Shown: piece after piece, positions 41,900-51,161 of the stretch
Layout of the letters: each line of letters opens with the position of its first letter
Position numbering within the stretch: position 1 is the stretch's first letter
DNA from: Thiobacillus sp.
GTDB lineage: Bacteria > Pseudomonadota > Gammaproteobacteria > Burkholderiales > Thiobacillaceae
Length of the DNA stretch: 64,000 nt
NCBI RefSeq assembly: GCF_030696885.1
Contig: NZ_JAUYRI010000009.1
Span: 1 to 64,000, forward strand
Reading direction: 5' to 3'
Translations under genes and position numbers: made by a program
Notes under the pieces: model-generated
Database searches by the model: none
What the model saw: only the letters and a program-made list of their open reading frames with translations
What the model was told of the DNA's origin: nothing

Positions 41900-43843
41900 T
41901 TGCAACCCCATCAACTTGAACTGCTCGCGCCCGCGCGCGACGCCGATATCGGCATGGAAGCTGTCAACCACGGCGCCGATGCGGTGTACATCGGCGGGCC
42001 GTCGTTCGGCGCGCGCGCGGCCGCCTCCAACGACATCGCCGATATTGCGCGACTGGTCCAGCACGCACGCCGCTTCAACGCGCGCGTGTTTGTTACCCTC
42101 AACACCATCCTCACCGACGACGAACTGGAACCGGCACGCCAGCAGATTTGGCAGCTGTACGATGCAGGCGTCGACGCGCTGATCATCCAGGACATGGGTC
42201 TGCTGGAACTCGACCTGCCGCCGATCCAGCTGCATGCGAGCACCCAGACCGACATCCGCACGCCGGAAAAGGCCGTGTTCCTGCAGGACGTGGGCCTGAA
42301 CCAGATCGTGCTCGCGCGCGAGCTCGACCTTGAGCAGATCGCCGCGATCCGTGCCGCCACGCGGCCAGAAACGACCCTGGAATTCTTTGTCCACGGCGCG
42401 CTGTGCGTCGCCTACAGCGGTCAGTGCTACATCAGCCACGCCCACACCGGGCGCAGCGCCAACAGGGGCGACTGCTCGCAGGCCTGCCGCCTGCCGTACC
42501 AGGTCACTGACATGGAAGGCCGCATCGTCGCGCACGACAAGCATGTGCTGTCGATGAAGGACAACAACCAGAGCGACAACATCGAGGCGCTGATCGACGC
42601 CGGCATCCGCAGCTTCAAGATCGAGGGGCGCTACAAGGACATGGGCTATGTGAAGAACATCACCGCCCATTACCGCACGCTGCTCGACGAACTCATCGAG
42701 CGCCGCCCCGAGTTCGCGCGCGCCTCCAGTGGCCGCACCACATTTGCCTTCACCCCCGACCCCAACCAGAACTTCAACCGCGAATTCACCGACTATTTTG
42801 TCGGCGGACGCAAGGACGACATCGGCGCCTTCGACACGCCGAAGAACCCCGGTCTGCAGGTCGGCTACGTCAGCAAGGTCGGCGACAAATGGGTCGAGCT
42901 GCAGACTGACTCGCCTGACATCATGCTGAACAACGGCGATGGCCTCTGCTACTACACCCTGCAGAAGGACCTGGCCGGCCTCGCGATTAACCGCGCCGAG
43001 AAGGTGGGCGAGGGCATCTGGCGCGTGTTCCCGAAGGACCCGATGGCAAGTTTTCGCGACCTGCGCGCCGGTACGCTGGTGAACCGCAACCGCGACATGA
43101 ACTGGACCCGTCTGCTCGACAAGGCGTCGAGCGAACGCCGCATCGGCGTGTGGCTGCGGCTGGACGAAACCGCCGGGGGGTTCGCACTGACGCTGACCGA
43201 CGAGGACGGCAACACGGCGACCGCAGAAGCCGCGCACGCGAAGGAAGCGGCGAAAGACGCCGCCAAGGCCGAGGCCACGCTGCGCGAGCATCTGGGCAAG
43301 CTCGGCACCACGCCGTTTGCGGCGATGGGCATTGCGCTGGAGCTGACCCAGCCCTGGTTTGTGCCGGCGTCCTTCCTCAATGCGCTACGCCGCGATGCCG
43401 TCGCCGCGCTGGAAGCCGTGCGTACCGCCGCGTACCTGCGCCCACCGCGCGCGCAACCGGCCGAGCCGCCGGCGATCTACCCCGAGGACACGCTGAGTTA
43501 TCTCGCCAACGTCTACAACCACAAGGCGCGCGACTTCTACGCGAAGCACGGCGTGCAGGTGATCGCCGCCGCCTACGAAAGCCACGAGGAAACCGGCGAA
43601 GTCTCGCTGATGATCACCAAGCACTGCGTGAGGTTTTCGTTGAGCCTGTGCCCCAAGCAGGCCAAGGGCGTCACCGGCGTGCAGGGCACCGTGCGTGCGG
43701 CGCCGCTGACGCTGATCAACGGCAGCGAAAAGCTGACCCTGCGCTTCGACTGCAAGCCCTGCGAGATGCATGTGATGGGGAAACTGAAACCGGCGGTCGT
43801 CAAGGCCAGCGCGCCGCTGAACTTCTACAAGTCGCGTCCTTAA
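41900..43843 (+). CDS. rlhA: 23S rRNA 5-hydroxycytidine synthase RlhA (peptidase U32 family)
   Basis: The 647-residue protein matches E. coli RlhA (YdcP, 653 residues) closely: 'LELLAPARD', 'GADAVYIGGPSFGARAAASNDI', 'GALCVAYSGQCYISHAHTGRSANRGDCSQACRLPY' and 'NVYNHKARDFYAKHGVQVI', with C-terminal 'LRFDCKPCEMHVMGK'. RlhA hydroxylates C2501 of 23S rRNA. Cysteines in 'CSQACR' and 'CKPCEM' probably bind an iron-sulfur cluster. I place the start at TTG 41900 because no in-frame ATG is close and the protein begins there as expected. An ATG at 41872 is out of frame. Confidence 0.9.
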   Translation: MQPHQLELLAPARDADIGMEAVNHGADAVYIGGPSFGARAAASNDIADIARLVQHARRFNARVFVTLNTILTDDELEPARQQIWQLYDAGVDALIIQDMGLLELDLPPIQLHASTQTDIRTPEKAVFLQDVGLNQIVLARELDLEQIAAIRAATRPETTLEFFVHGALCVAYSGQCYISHAHTGRSANRGDCSQACRLPYQVTDMEGRIVAHDKHVLSMKDNNQSDNIEALIDAGIRSFKIEGRYKDMGYVKNITAHYRTLLDELIERRPEFARASSGRTTFAFTPDPNQNFNREFTDYFVGGRKDDIGAFDTPKNPGLQVGYVSKVGDKWVELQTDSPDIMLNNGDGLCYYTLQKDLAGLAINRAEKVGEGIWRVFPKDPMASFRDLRAGTLVNRNRDMNWTRLLDKASSERRIGVWLRLDETAGGFALTLTDEDGNTATAEAAHAKEAAKDAAKAEATLREHLGKLGTTPFAAMGIALELTQPWFVPASFLNALRRDAVAALEAVRTAAYLRPPRAQPAEPPAIYPEDTLSYLANVYNHKARDFYAKHGVQVIAAAYESHEETGEVSLMITKHCVRFSLSLCPKQAKGVTGVQGTVRAAPLTLINGSEKLTLRFDCKPCEMHVMGKLKPAVVKASAPLNFYKSRP

Positions 43844-44175
43844 AGACTGTCGGCGAGTTTTTCCATGAAGGCGGTGTGCTTGGTCTCGGCCTTGTGAAAC
43901 GCCGCGATCAGGCGTTCCGCATCGTCGGTCAGGCGGCTGCCGGAGGGCCCGCTTTCCACCAGCGGCGACTGCCAGGCGGTATTCATCGCATCCACCGCAT
44001 CCCATGCGGCCTTGTAGCTCATTTTCATCGCCTTGGCGGCTTTCGAAATGGAGCCGGTTTCGCGGATGCGGTGCAGCAGTTCCACGCGGCCGCGGCCGAG
44101 AAAATTCCTGCCGTCGAGCGTCAGCCAGAAACGGCCGTCTGCCTTGAGTTGCGCTGTCTTGTGAGGTTTGACCAT
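43840..44175 (-). CDS. ModE N-terminal domain-only regulator (winged helix)
   Basis: This 111-residue protein is a stand-alone version of the ModE DNA-binding domain: 'RFWLTLDGRNFLGRGRVELLHRIRETGSISKAAKAMKMSYKAAWDAVDAM' matches ModE N-terminal domain. No molybdate-binding MOP/TOBE domain follows. Such short forms may bind DNA under another trigger, or be co-repressors. ATG 44175 was preferred over the upstream ORF start. The stop overlaps the rlhA stop (convergent). Molybdenum genes are 17 kb away in the same window. Confidence 0.85.
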   Translation of the reverse strand: MVKPHKTAQLKADGRFWLTLDGRNFLGRGRVELLHRIRETGSISKAAKAMKMSYKAAWDAVDAMNTAWQSPLVESGPSGSRLTDDAERLIAAFHKAETKHTAFMEKLADSL

Positions 44176-44254
44176 GCGGCGAGTGTAGCAAAAGCCCATT
44201 GCCGTTTGACGGCGAGCGGTTGAAAATCAGGCTTTGCCATTCCGGATGACCGAC

Positions 44255-44713
44255 ATGAAAAAATTCATTGCCGCATGCGCGCTGCTGTGTCTGCCCTTTG
44301 CCGCACTGGCCGGCGAGAAATATGCCGTGACCTTCAAGTCCCAGGGCGCCTACCAGGACGTGCGGGACAACCTGCAGATGGCGATCGAGGGCAAGGGCCT
44401 GAAGATTACCAACACCAACCACATTGCCGACATGCTGAACCGCACCGGCAAGGACATCGGCGAAACCAAAGTGGTGTACGAGAACGCAGAGCAGTTCGAA
44501 TTCTGTAGCGCCACCGTATCGCGCCACATGATGGAAGCCGATCCGCATTCGATCGTCATGTGTCCGTACAGCATCGTGGTCTACAAGGTGCCGGGCGACA
44601 AAAACGTCTACCTGTCCTATCGCAAGCCGGCCGCCACTCGCAATGCCGCGCTGAAGAAGTCGCTGGACGAGCTGGAAAAGCTGCTCGGCGACATCATCAA
44701 GGACGCGATGTAG
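44255..44713 (+). CDS. DUF302 periplasmic protein
   Basis: The 152-residue protein has signal peptide 'MKKFIAACALLCLPFAALA-GEK' and a DUF302-type domain ('KGLKITNTNHIADMLNRTG', 'FEFCSATVSRHMMEADPHSIVMCPYSIVVYKVPGD'). DUF302 proteins bind ligands or metal in sulfur-oxidising and other bacteria, but the role is unknown. The two cysteines lie in positions often conserved in secreted family members. It is 77 bp ahead of the thioredoxin-domain gene, so the two may be co-transcribed. Confidence 0.83.
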   Translation: MKKFIAACALLCLPFAALAGEKYAVTFKSQGAYQDVRDNLQMAIEGKGLKITNTNHIADMLNRTGKDIGETKVVYENAEQFEFCSATVSRHMMEADPHSIVMCPYSIVVYKVPGDKNVYLSYRKPAATRNAALKKSLDELEKLLGDIIKDAM

Positions 44714-44774
44714 GTCTGGTCGGCTCGTCGCTGAACCCGGCGCCCCCGCAATTCACTCCGGAGGGATTGAAGGC

Positions 44775-46313
44775 ATGACGGGTGAATCGATGAAGCGATC
44801 CCGTTCCACACCCCTGGCCGTCCTGTTAGGCCTGCTTTCGCTGCTGCTCGGTGCGTCCGATGCGGCGGCCTTCGCGCGTGAAGCGTGGGAACGCGAGGGC
44901 TGGATCACCGAATTCGATACGGGTTTGCAGCGGGCGCGCGCGACCCGCACACCCGCCTTCGTTTACTTCGATGCTCAATGGTGCAGCTGGTGCCAGCAGT
45001 ACAAGCGCGACAGCCTCGACCAACCCGCAGTACGCACGGCACTGGCGCGCGGTTTCATCCGCATCGCGGTGGATTCCGACGCCCGTCCGGATCTGATGCG
45101 CCGCTTTGGCGCCAAGGGTCTGCCGTTTACCTTGGTGCTGGCACCGGACGGCCGCGTGCTCAAGCATTTTGTCGGCGTGATGCCGACGCGCGATCTGGTG
45201 AGTCTGCTGGGCAGCGTGGTGCAGTCCGCGCAGCCGCCCGCCGCGGGAGTGCCAGCACCCGCTGAAATCCTGCATCAGGTGAAGACGATCGATCGCCGCG
45301 GCTACGCGGCGTTTCGTGCCGCCTATCTGCAGCACCTGGAGTCCCTTTACGACCCTGCGCGCGAAACGCTGTTCGGCCAGTTCGACAGCGGCGTGACCTT
45401 CCGGCGCACTGCCGTGCTGGCGTGGATCGATCTGCTGGAGCAGGGCCGCTGGCGCGAACGGGTCCGGCACGCGGCGCGGGCGGATCGCGATCGGCTGTGG
45501 GACCCGGTTGACGGCGGCTTTTTCAATTTCATCGATCCGACGCGCGACGAGTATCTCGAAACCTCCAAGCTGCTCGAGCTCAATGCCTGGATGGCCGCCT
45601 GGCAGGCGCAGGTCGGGGTGCACGATCCGCAGGCGCGGCAGCGTGCCCTGCTGGCCTGGCGCTACCTGCGCGAGGTGCTGTGGGACAGGCGGGACGGAGG
45701 ATTCTTCCAGGCGCAACAGGCGGACAACGCGTACTACGCGCTCGCGCCCGCCGAGCGCGCGCGTCGGCATGCGCCGCCGGTCGATCGCGCCAAGCGTGCC
45801 GACACCAACGCGCAGGCGGTGTGGGCGCTGCTGTGTCTGGCGCATTTCAGCGGCGAACGGGAAGCGGTCGATTACGCCGCACAGACCATGGATTTCCTGC
45901 TGCGCGAACTGTGGCACGACGGCCGCCTGTATCACTTCTGGCGCGACGGGCAGCGGTCCGCGCCGGACCAGCCGCACAGCTGGTTCTGGGTGCTCGCGGC
46001 AGGCGCCGAGATCGAGCGGGTGCGGCCGGACCGCACGCGCCGCGATCGACTCGCCGCCGTTGCCGGCATGGCCGGGCGCTGGCTTGAAGCGCGCATGCGC
46101 GACGCGTCCGCATTCCCGCTCGACAACGAACTGGCCGGCCTGATTGCCCGCACCGCCGGCCAGACGGCGCTGTATCCGAAGCTTCCGGCCGGCGCGCGCG
46201 GATGGGCGCTGAGGCAGCTGCGCATCGAGGTGGAGACGCCACCGGATGAACCGGTCGTCGGACTGTGGGCATGGCAAATGGGCCTCGACAGTGGGCGTGT
46301 GCGTCCCGATTGA
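44775..46313 (+). CDS. secreted thioredoxin-fold protein with YyaL-like helical domain
   Basis: The 512-residue protein has a signal peptide ('LAVLLGLLSLLLGASDAAAFA'), a thioredoxin-like domain (about 35-165) with redox motif 'FDAQWCSWCQQYKRD', and a C-terminal helical domain (about 180-500) resembling the six-hairpin glycosidase-like half of DUF255/YyaL proteins ('YALAPAERARRHAPPVDRAKRADTNAQAVWALL', 'DNELAGLIARTAGQTALYP'). YyaL proteins usually have this layout and are presumed redox or N-acyl modifying enzymes. I put the start at ATG 44775 after 'GGAGGG'; MKRSR at 44790 is an alternative. Function unknown. Confidence 0.8.
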   Translation: MTGESMKRSRSTPLAVLLGLLSLLLGASDAAAFAREAWEREGWITEFDTGLQRARATRTPAFVYFDAQWCSWCQQYKRDSLDQPAVRTALARGFIRIAVDSDARPDLMRRFGAKGLPFTLVLAPDGRVLKHFVGVMPTRDLVSLLGSVVQSAQPPAAGVPAPAEILHQVKTIDRRGYAAFRAAYLQHLESLYDPARETLFGQFDSGVTFRRTAVLAWIDLLEQGRWRERVRHAARADRDRLWDPVDGGFFNFIDPTRDEYLETSKLLELNAWMAAWQAQVGVHDPQARQRALLAWRYLREVLWDRRDGGFFQAQQADNAYYALAPAERARRHAPPVDRAKRADTNAQAVWALLCLAHFSGEREAVDYAAQTMDFLLRELWHDGRLYHFWRDGQRSAPDQPHSWFWVLAAGAEIERVRPDRTRRDRLAAVAGMAGRWLEARMRDASAFPLDNELAGLIARTAGQTALYPKLPAGARGWALRQLRIEVETPPDEPVVGLWAWQMGLDSGRVRPD

Positions 46314-46400
46314 AACGGCGGGGCGGGTGCTGCGTGGCTGCGCACATCGCGCGGCCCTCGGCTAGAATCTGCGCATGACATCCGCCGCCTGCTGCCCACC

Positions 46401-46775
46401 ATGACTGCCTTCCTTGCCATTGGCGTGGGCGCCGCCATCGGCGCCTGGCTGCGCTGGGGACTGGGACTCTGGCTCAACCCGCTGTTTCCCTCGCTGCCGC
46501 TCGGCACGCTGGCCGCCAATCTGGTCGGCGGCTATTTCGTCGGCCTCGTCATCGCCTGGTTTGCCGAGCATCCGGGAGTGCCGCCGGAAGCGCGGCTGTT
46601 CCTGATCACCGGCCTCTTGGGCGGGCTGACCACCTTTTCCACCTTCTCCGCCGAAGTCGTCACTGCGCTGATGCGCGGTCTGTGGCTTTCCGGCGGCCTG
46701 ATTGCCGCCGCGCACATGACGGGTTCGTTTCTCGCCACCGGGCTGGGCTTTTATTCGATGAGGCTTTTCAAATGA
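46401..46775 (+). CDS. crcB: fluoride ion transporter CrcB/FluC
   Basis: The 124-residue dual-topology fluoride channel has four TM helices. '[42 protein letters not shown]' and '[20 protein letters not shown]' are the defining motifs, with the polar Asn and Phe-box that line the pore. It expels fluoride from the cell. Its stop overlaps the start of the DUF190 gene (ATGA). I find no clear fluoride riboswitch in the 87-bp leader. Confidence 0.95.
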   Translation: MTAFLAIGVGAAIGAWLRWGLGLWLNPLFPSLPLGTLAANLVGGYFVGLVIAWFAEHPGVPPEARLFLITGLLGGLTTFSTFSAEVVTALMRGLWLSGGLIAAAHMTGSFLATGLGFYSMRLFK

Positions 46776-47086
46776 ACGCGGTCTGTCTGCAGGTGTTTGT
46801 GTCCGAAGCCAGCCGCCATCACGGCAAGCTGAGCTACGAATGGCTGCTCGATGCCGCGCAGACGCTCGGCGTCAGCGGCGGCTCGGTGTTTCGCGCGATT
46901 GCGGGCTTTGGCCGTCACGGGCGGCATGACGCGGGATTCTTCGAACTGGCGGGCGAGCTGCCGGTGGTGGTGGAGTTTTTCGTCGAGGTGGAAATGGCCG
47001 ACCGGCTGCTGCAGGTCATTGCCGACGCCGATCTGAAACTGGTCTACGCAAAACTGCCGGCGGACATCGGCGTCACGGCCCGCTAG
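46772..47086 (+). CDS. DUF190 family protein
   Basis: This 104-residue protein ('[42 protein letters not shown]' and '[18 protein letters not shown]') is a DUF190 member. DUF190 proteins have a PII-like fold and are frequently coded beside crcB, as here with a 4-bp overlap, suggesting a shared role in fluoride or ion handling. ATG 46772 was chosen from that coupling. The function is not established. Confidence 0.9.
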   Translation: MNAVCLQVFVSEASRHHGKLSYEWLLDAAQTLGVSGGSVFRAIAGFGRHGRHDAGFFELAGELPVVVEFFVEVEMADRLLQVIADADLKLVYAKLPADIGVTAR

Positions 47087-47088
47087 GC

Positions 47089-47838
47089 GTGCTCGAGCAG
47101 CTGATCCTGTTCGTCGCCGCGCTGGCGGCGAATTTTTTTTCGGCGCTGTCCGGCGGCGGCGCCGGACTGATCCAGTTGCCCATCCTGATTTTTCTCGGGC
47201 TGCCGTTTGCGGTGGCGCTCGCCACCCACAAGGTCGCCAGCGTCGCGCTCGGGCTGGGCGCGACACTCAGGCACCTGAAGGAATCGCATCTCGAACGCCG
47301 CTTTTCACTGATCATCCTGGGCGCCGGTCTGCCGGGCGTGGTGCTGGGGGCGGTGACTATCCTGCAGATTCCCGAGCGCGTCGCTACGCTGGCGCTGGGT
47401 GTGCTGACGCTGGGCCTCGGGCTGTATTCGGTGTTCAAGCCCCGACTCGGCATGGAGCATGCTCCGCTCAACCGACAGGGTTGGGGACTGGCCGGCGGCA
47501 TGGCGGGGCTGTTCGTGGTCGGCTTTCTCAACGGCTCGATCGCCAGCGGCACGGGCCTCTTTCTGACGCTGTGGCTGATCCGCTGGTTCGGCCTCGACTA
47601 CACCCGTGCGGTGGCCTATACGCTGATCCTGTGCGGGCTGGTGTGGAACGGCACCGGCGCGCTGGTGCTGGGCGTGATCGGCACGGTGGCGTGGGACTGG
47701 ATGCCGGCGCTGCTGGCCGGCTCGATCATCGGCGGCTATCTGGGCAGCCACCTGGCGATCAAGAAGGGCAATCTGTGGGTCAAGCGGGCGTTTGAAATCG
47801 TGACCATCCTGATCGGCATCAAGCTGATTGCGGGTTGA
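47089..47838 (+). CDS. TauE/SafE family anion exporter (second copy)
   Basis: The 249-residue membrane protein has about eight TM helices with 'LIQLPILIFLGLPFAVALATHKVASVALGLGATLRHLK' and 'GFLNGSIASGTGLFLTLWLI'. It is a TauE/SafE-fold protein, not similar enough to the copy at 23724 to be a recent duplicate. GTG 47089 lies only 2 bp after the DUF190 gene, so it is probably co-transcribed with crcB-DUF190. Its substrate, sulfur anion or other, is not known. Confidence 0.83.
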   Translation: MLEQLILFVAALAANFFSALSGGGAGLIQLPILIFLGLPFAVALATHKVASVALGLGATLRHLKESHLERRFSLIILGAGLPGVVLGAVTILQIPERVATLALGVLTLGLGLYSVFKPRLGMEHAPLNRQGWGLAGGMAGLFVVGFLNGSIASGTGLFLTLWLIRWFGLDYTRAVAYTLILCGLVWNGTGALVLGVIGTVAWDWMPALLAGSIIGGYLGSHLAIKKGNLWVKRAFEIVTILIGIKLIAG

Positions 47839-47844
47839 TCCGGT

Positions 47845-49449
47845 TCAGAACTCGTCGGCGTGGATGCAGTTGCGGCTGGTGCGCTTGGCCAGATAGAGCG
47901 CCTCGTCGGCGGCCTTGATCAGCGAATCGCTGTTCTGATAAAGCGGGTAGGTGGCGATGCCGCCGCTGACGGTGGCGGAAAAATGGCCGCCGCTGTGCGG
48001 GTGACGAATCTGTGAAAAATCCTGGCGGATGCGATCCATGATGACGAAGGCCTGCTCGGCATCGGTGTGCGGCAGGGCGATCAGGAATTCCTCGCCGCCG
48101 TAGCGGCAGATCACATCCTGTTTTCGCAGCCGCTGCTTAAGCAGCCACGACAGGCTACGGATGACCTGGTCGCCCACCGGGTGGCCATAGCTGTCGTTCA
48201 CTTGCTTGAAGTGATCGATGTCCATCATCACCACCGACAGAAAACCGCCTTCGTGCGCAACGTGGGAAAGCAGCATGTCGAGCGTGTTCTTGCCGCTGGA
48301 ATGGTTGAGCAGGCCGGTCAGGCTGTCGTTGTACATGGTGCGGCGCAGGGCCCGGTAGCGCTCGATCTTGCTCTTGACGATCGCGTTGAGGAACACCGGG
48401 TTGAAAGGCTTGGTGAGGAAATGGTCGCCGCCCAGCCGCATCGCATCCACCTGCAGCGCCACGTTGGTTTCGCCGGACAGGTAGACAATCGGCGTGCTGA
48501 GGAATTCGTCGTGCTGGCGGATGATGCGCGCAGCCTCCACGCCGGTGCAGTTCGGCATGTACATGTCCATCAGGATCAGGTCCGGGTTGAAATGCTTGAG
48601 CGCATTCAGGGTCTGGCGCGGGTCGTTGACGATTTCGGAAACGATCTGATTTTCCTGCAGGGTGCGGTGAATAAGATGGCTGGCCGTCTTCGAGTCTTCC
48701 ACGATCAGCACGCGGAAGGCCTCCTGTTCGTGCCGCTCGTTGAGCTCCAGGATGTGTTCGACGATGGCGTGCGTGGGCATGCCTTCGAGCAGGCAGCTGT
48801 CGCATCCGCCGCGCAGCGCCTGTTGCAGCCGTTCGAAGTCGGAGGGCATGCACAGGCTGATCAATTGCCCCATCGCGAAGCGCTGCCGCAGCGCCTGGAT
48901 GCGGCCGCACCATTCGGCCTCGGGCAGGCTGCGCAGGTCGAGCAGCAGCAGGGGGGCGACACCCGCGGTGTCCGGCAGGGTTTCGCCCCAGGTGGCAAAC
49001 GACGCCTGCATGCCGAAATAGCCGAGCTGCGCCTTCAAATCAGCCCAGGCCGAAGGGTCGTGTCCGATCAGCCAGGCCTGGCCCGACTGCAGGGCCCCGG
49101 TGGTGATGTGGTCCAGGTTCTGGCGCCGGTCGGCCATACCGGCCGTGACTGCGGCGTGGGTCTCTGCCATGCGTGACAGCGCCAGGACGCGCTCGTTCAG
49201 ATCGTTCAGCGCATCCTGCGGCAGCGGGTGTCCGACATCCTTGTTGAACAGCGTCAGCGTCACCTGTTCCAGCTGATGGCTGGCGTGGTGCAGGGCGGTG
49301 ATGCCCTTGTCGATCAGAAACTCGGTAAAGCTGTTGATCGAAACCGCCAGTTCGACAAAGCTCTCGAAAGTCGGTGTGGCCCGATAGCGCTCCCAGGCAT
49401 TCGACAGCGCCTGGTTCTTTTGCAGGAGTTCTTCCGGGGAGCACAGCAT
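47845..49449 (-). CDS. Hpt-REC-REC-GGDEF diguanylate cyclase (PleD-like)
   Basis: The 534-residue protein has an Hpt-like helical N-terminus (about 1-100, 'GITALHHASHQLEQV' with candidate phospho-His), a degenerate receiver domain (about 125-245, Asp in 'LLLLDLRSLPE'), a complete receiver (about 250-370, 'VLIVEDSKTASH', 'LILMDMYMPNCTG', 'TKPFNP') and a GGDEF domain (about 375-534). The catalytic motif is 'YGGEEFLIAL' (GGEEF), compatible with active cyclic di-GMP synthesis. No RxxD inhibitory site was seen before it. The gene is monocistronic as far as visible. Confidence 0.88.
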   Translation of the reverse strand: MLCSPEELLQKNQALSNAWERYRATPTFESFVELAVSINSFTEFLIDKGITALHHASHQLEQVTLTLFNKDVGHPLPQDALNDLNERVLALSRMAETHAAVTAGMADRRQNLDHITTGALQSGQAWLIGHDPSAWADLKAQLGYFGMQASFATWGETLPDTAGVAPLLLLDLRSLPEAEWCGRIQALRQRFAMGQLISLCMPSDFERLQQALRGGCDSCLLEGMPTHAIVEHILELNERHEQEAFRVLIVEDSKTASHLIHRTLQENQIVSEIVNDPRQTLNALKHFNPDLILMDMYMPNCTGVEAARIIRQHDEFLSTPIVYLSGETNVALQVDAMRLGGDHFLTKPFNPVFLNAIVKSKIERYRALRRTMYNDSLTGLLNHSSGKNTLDMLLSHVAHEGGFLSVVMMDIDHFKQVNDSYGHPVGDQVIRSLSWLLKQRLRKQDVICRYGGEEFLIALPHTDAEQAFVIMDRIRQDFSQIRHPHSGGHFSATVSGGIATYPLYQNSDSLIKAADEALYLAKRTSRNCIHADEF

Positions 49450-49524
49450 GGTGTGTGTGGGCGGGGGACTTTTAGCGTGTCAGGAAAATGTACAGTCGAG
49501 CATCATCATGGCAGAGCGTTCCAT

Positions 49525-50487
49525 TCAGTTTCCGCCTTCGAGTTCCAGCCGCAGATACTGGTTGTAGGCATTCAGCCGGTTGGCTTCGTTGAATGCCGGC
49601 ATGTTGCGGTATTTCGACCAGTCCACTTTTTCGTAGGCTTCCTCGAAGGGAACCAGATTGCGCGCAGGCGGGCCCATCTGGTCGCGCAAAAACTTCAGAT
49701 AGTCACGGGTGAAGACAAGGTCGGCACGCGGCGTCCGCGAGTGCGCGCCGTGGCCCGGCACCAGCACCTTGGGGTTGAGCGCGATCAGCTTGTCGAGCGC
49801 GGCAATCCAGGCCTGGCCGTCGGCGTCGCCGACGAAAGGCACGCGTCCGCGGAATACCAGGTCGCCGGCAAACAGCACGCCGTCCGGCTTGACCATCAGT
49901 GCGAGATCCTCGCTGGAGTGTGCAGGCCCCACATCACGCAGGGCGAAGCGCACGCCGCCCATCTCGAAATCGAGGTCGCCTGCAATAAAGCGATCGGCCT
50001 CTAGCAGCTGCGTGTCCTCATCCACCCAGGGAAAGAGCGCTTCCTTGCGCTGAACCAGACGCTCGGCCGCCCCCTCGGTGCGAGTGGCGCCTTCGGTCGC
50101 CTGGTGCGCCCAGATTTCGGCGCCCAGCGCCTTGAAAACCTGCAGGCCGTAGAAATGGTCGGCATGGTAATGGCTGACGATCACGAGCTTGATCGGCTTC
50201 GAGGTGATCTTGCGGATCAGGCCGACCAGTTTTTCGGCCAGCGGCGGCGAGGCCAGCGTGTCGAACACCACCACGCTGTCGCGCGTGAGGACAAAGCCCG
50301 CGTTCGACATGAACCCTTGGTTCTCGCTGCTGGCCGCGCCCGGCTGGCCCTGCACGAAATAGCTGTGCGTGCCCAGCCGCACCGCTTCCATCGGCACGGT
50401 CGCCTCATTGATCCGGGCGGACGCAGACGCGTGGGCGACGGGCAGCAACGACAGCAGCAGTAGCGTGAACAACAGGCGTAAAGTCAC
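49525..50487 (-). CDS. MBL-fold metallo-hydrolase, SoxH-like, exported
   Basis: This 320-residue protein has a signal peptide ('LLFTLLLLSLLPVAHA') and the zinc-binding 'SHYHADHFYGL', with later ligands in 'GPAHSSEDLALM' and 'VLVPGHGAHSRTP', so a metallo-beta-lactamase fold hydrolase. The layout resembles SoxH and PQQ-associated relay-type hydrolases. It may act on periplasmic sulfur or thioester substrates, but no sox gene is adjacent. The start is GTG 50487. Substrate unknown. Confidence 0.82.
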   Translation of the reverse strand: MTLRLLFTLLLLSLLPVAHASASARINEATVPMEAVRLGTHSYFVQGQPGAASSENQGFMSNAGFVLTRDSVVVFDTLASPPLAEKLVGLIRKITSKPIKLVIVSHYHADHFYGLQVFKALGAEIWAHQATEGATRTEGAAERLVQRKEALFPWVDEDTQLLEADRFIAGDLDFEMGGVRFALRDVGPAHSSEDLALMVKPDGVLFAGDLVFRGRVPFVGDADGQAWIAALDKLIALNPKVLVPGHGAHSRTPRADLVFTRDYLKFLRDQMGPPARNLVPFEEAYEKVDWSKYRNMPAFNEANRLNAYNQYLRLELEGGN

Positions 50488-50633
50488 AAGGCGGCTCCAG
50501 AATCACCCGCAATTATAACCGTTCGGCATGCAGGGCCCGGAACCGCCGCTGTATCGAGCGCATCCGCCGCACGGCACCGTCGAGGCCGACGCCCGGCTGT
50601 GGTATCTTCGCCGCTGGAAGAAGGGGGTCATGC

Positions 50634-51161
50634 GTGCTCAAGAAACAGTGGCCGGCGTTCGTGCTGGCGTTCATCCTTCCGCTGCTGGCGGTGTACTGGT
50701 GGTGGGGCGGCTTCAATGCTGTCAGCGTGAGCGAAACCGAAGCCGGACCCTACCGTTACGCCTACCTCGAATACGAGGGACCGATCAACAACGCCCGCAA
50801 GACGCAGCGCAAGGCGCTGGATGAATTCAATGCGGCCAAAGTGACGGCGGGCGACACCTTCAGCGTGATCCTCACGGATCCGCGTGCTGCCAACGGCAGC
50901 GTGCGTGCGCAGCTGGGCTACATGCTGGCGGAGGACGCCCCGCTTCCGGATGGCCTCAAGGAAGGGCGTATCGAACGTCGCCCGGTGTACGCCGTCGAAG
51001 TGAATGCAGCGGTTCTGCTGGCGCCGTCCCGGGCCTACCAGGCCTTGTCCGACAATCTGCAAACGCGCGGACAGGACATCGTCATGCCGACGATGGAGCG
51101 TTATCGGCCATCAGGGAAAATTGGCCGGGTCGGCACCTTTACCCTGGAGATGAATCGCTGA
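50634..51161 (+). CDS. membrane-anchored GyrI-like ligand-binding domain protein
   Basis: The 175-residue protein has an N-terminal hydrophobic anchor ('WPAFVLAFILPLLAVYWWWGG') and a GyrI-like alpha/beta domain ('YAYLEYEGPINNARKTQRKALDEFNA', 'IERRPVYAVEVNAAVLLAPSRAYQAL'). GyrI-like proteins bind small molecules. The exact role is unknown. The start is GTG 50634 after 'GAAGAAGGGGG'. It touches the start of the following CobD/AmpE-like gene (TGATGG), so the two are coupled. Confidence 0.7.
   Translation: MLKKQWPAFVLAFILPLLAVYWWWGGFNAVSVSETEAGPYRYAYLEYEGPINNARKTQRKALDEFNAAKVTAGDTFSVILTDPRAANGSVRAQLGYMLAEDAPLPDGLKEGRIERRPVYAVEVNAAVLLAPSRAYQALSDNLQTRGQDIVMPTMERYRPSGKIGRVGTFTLEMNR

Noticed and set aside
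46314-46400. Fluoride riboswitch before crcB
   Set aside because: The leader lacks the conserved GATGG and AACCGCC elements and the pseudoknot cannot be drawn.
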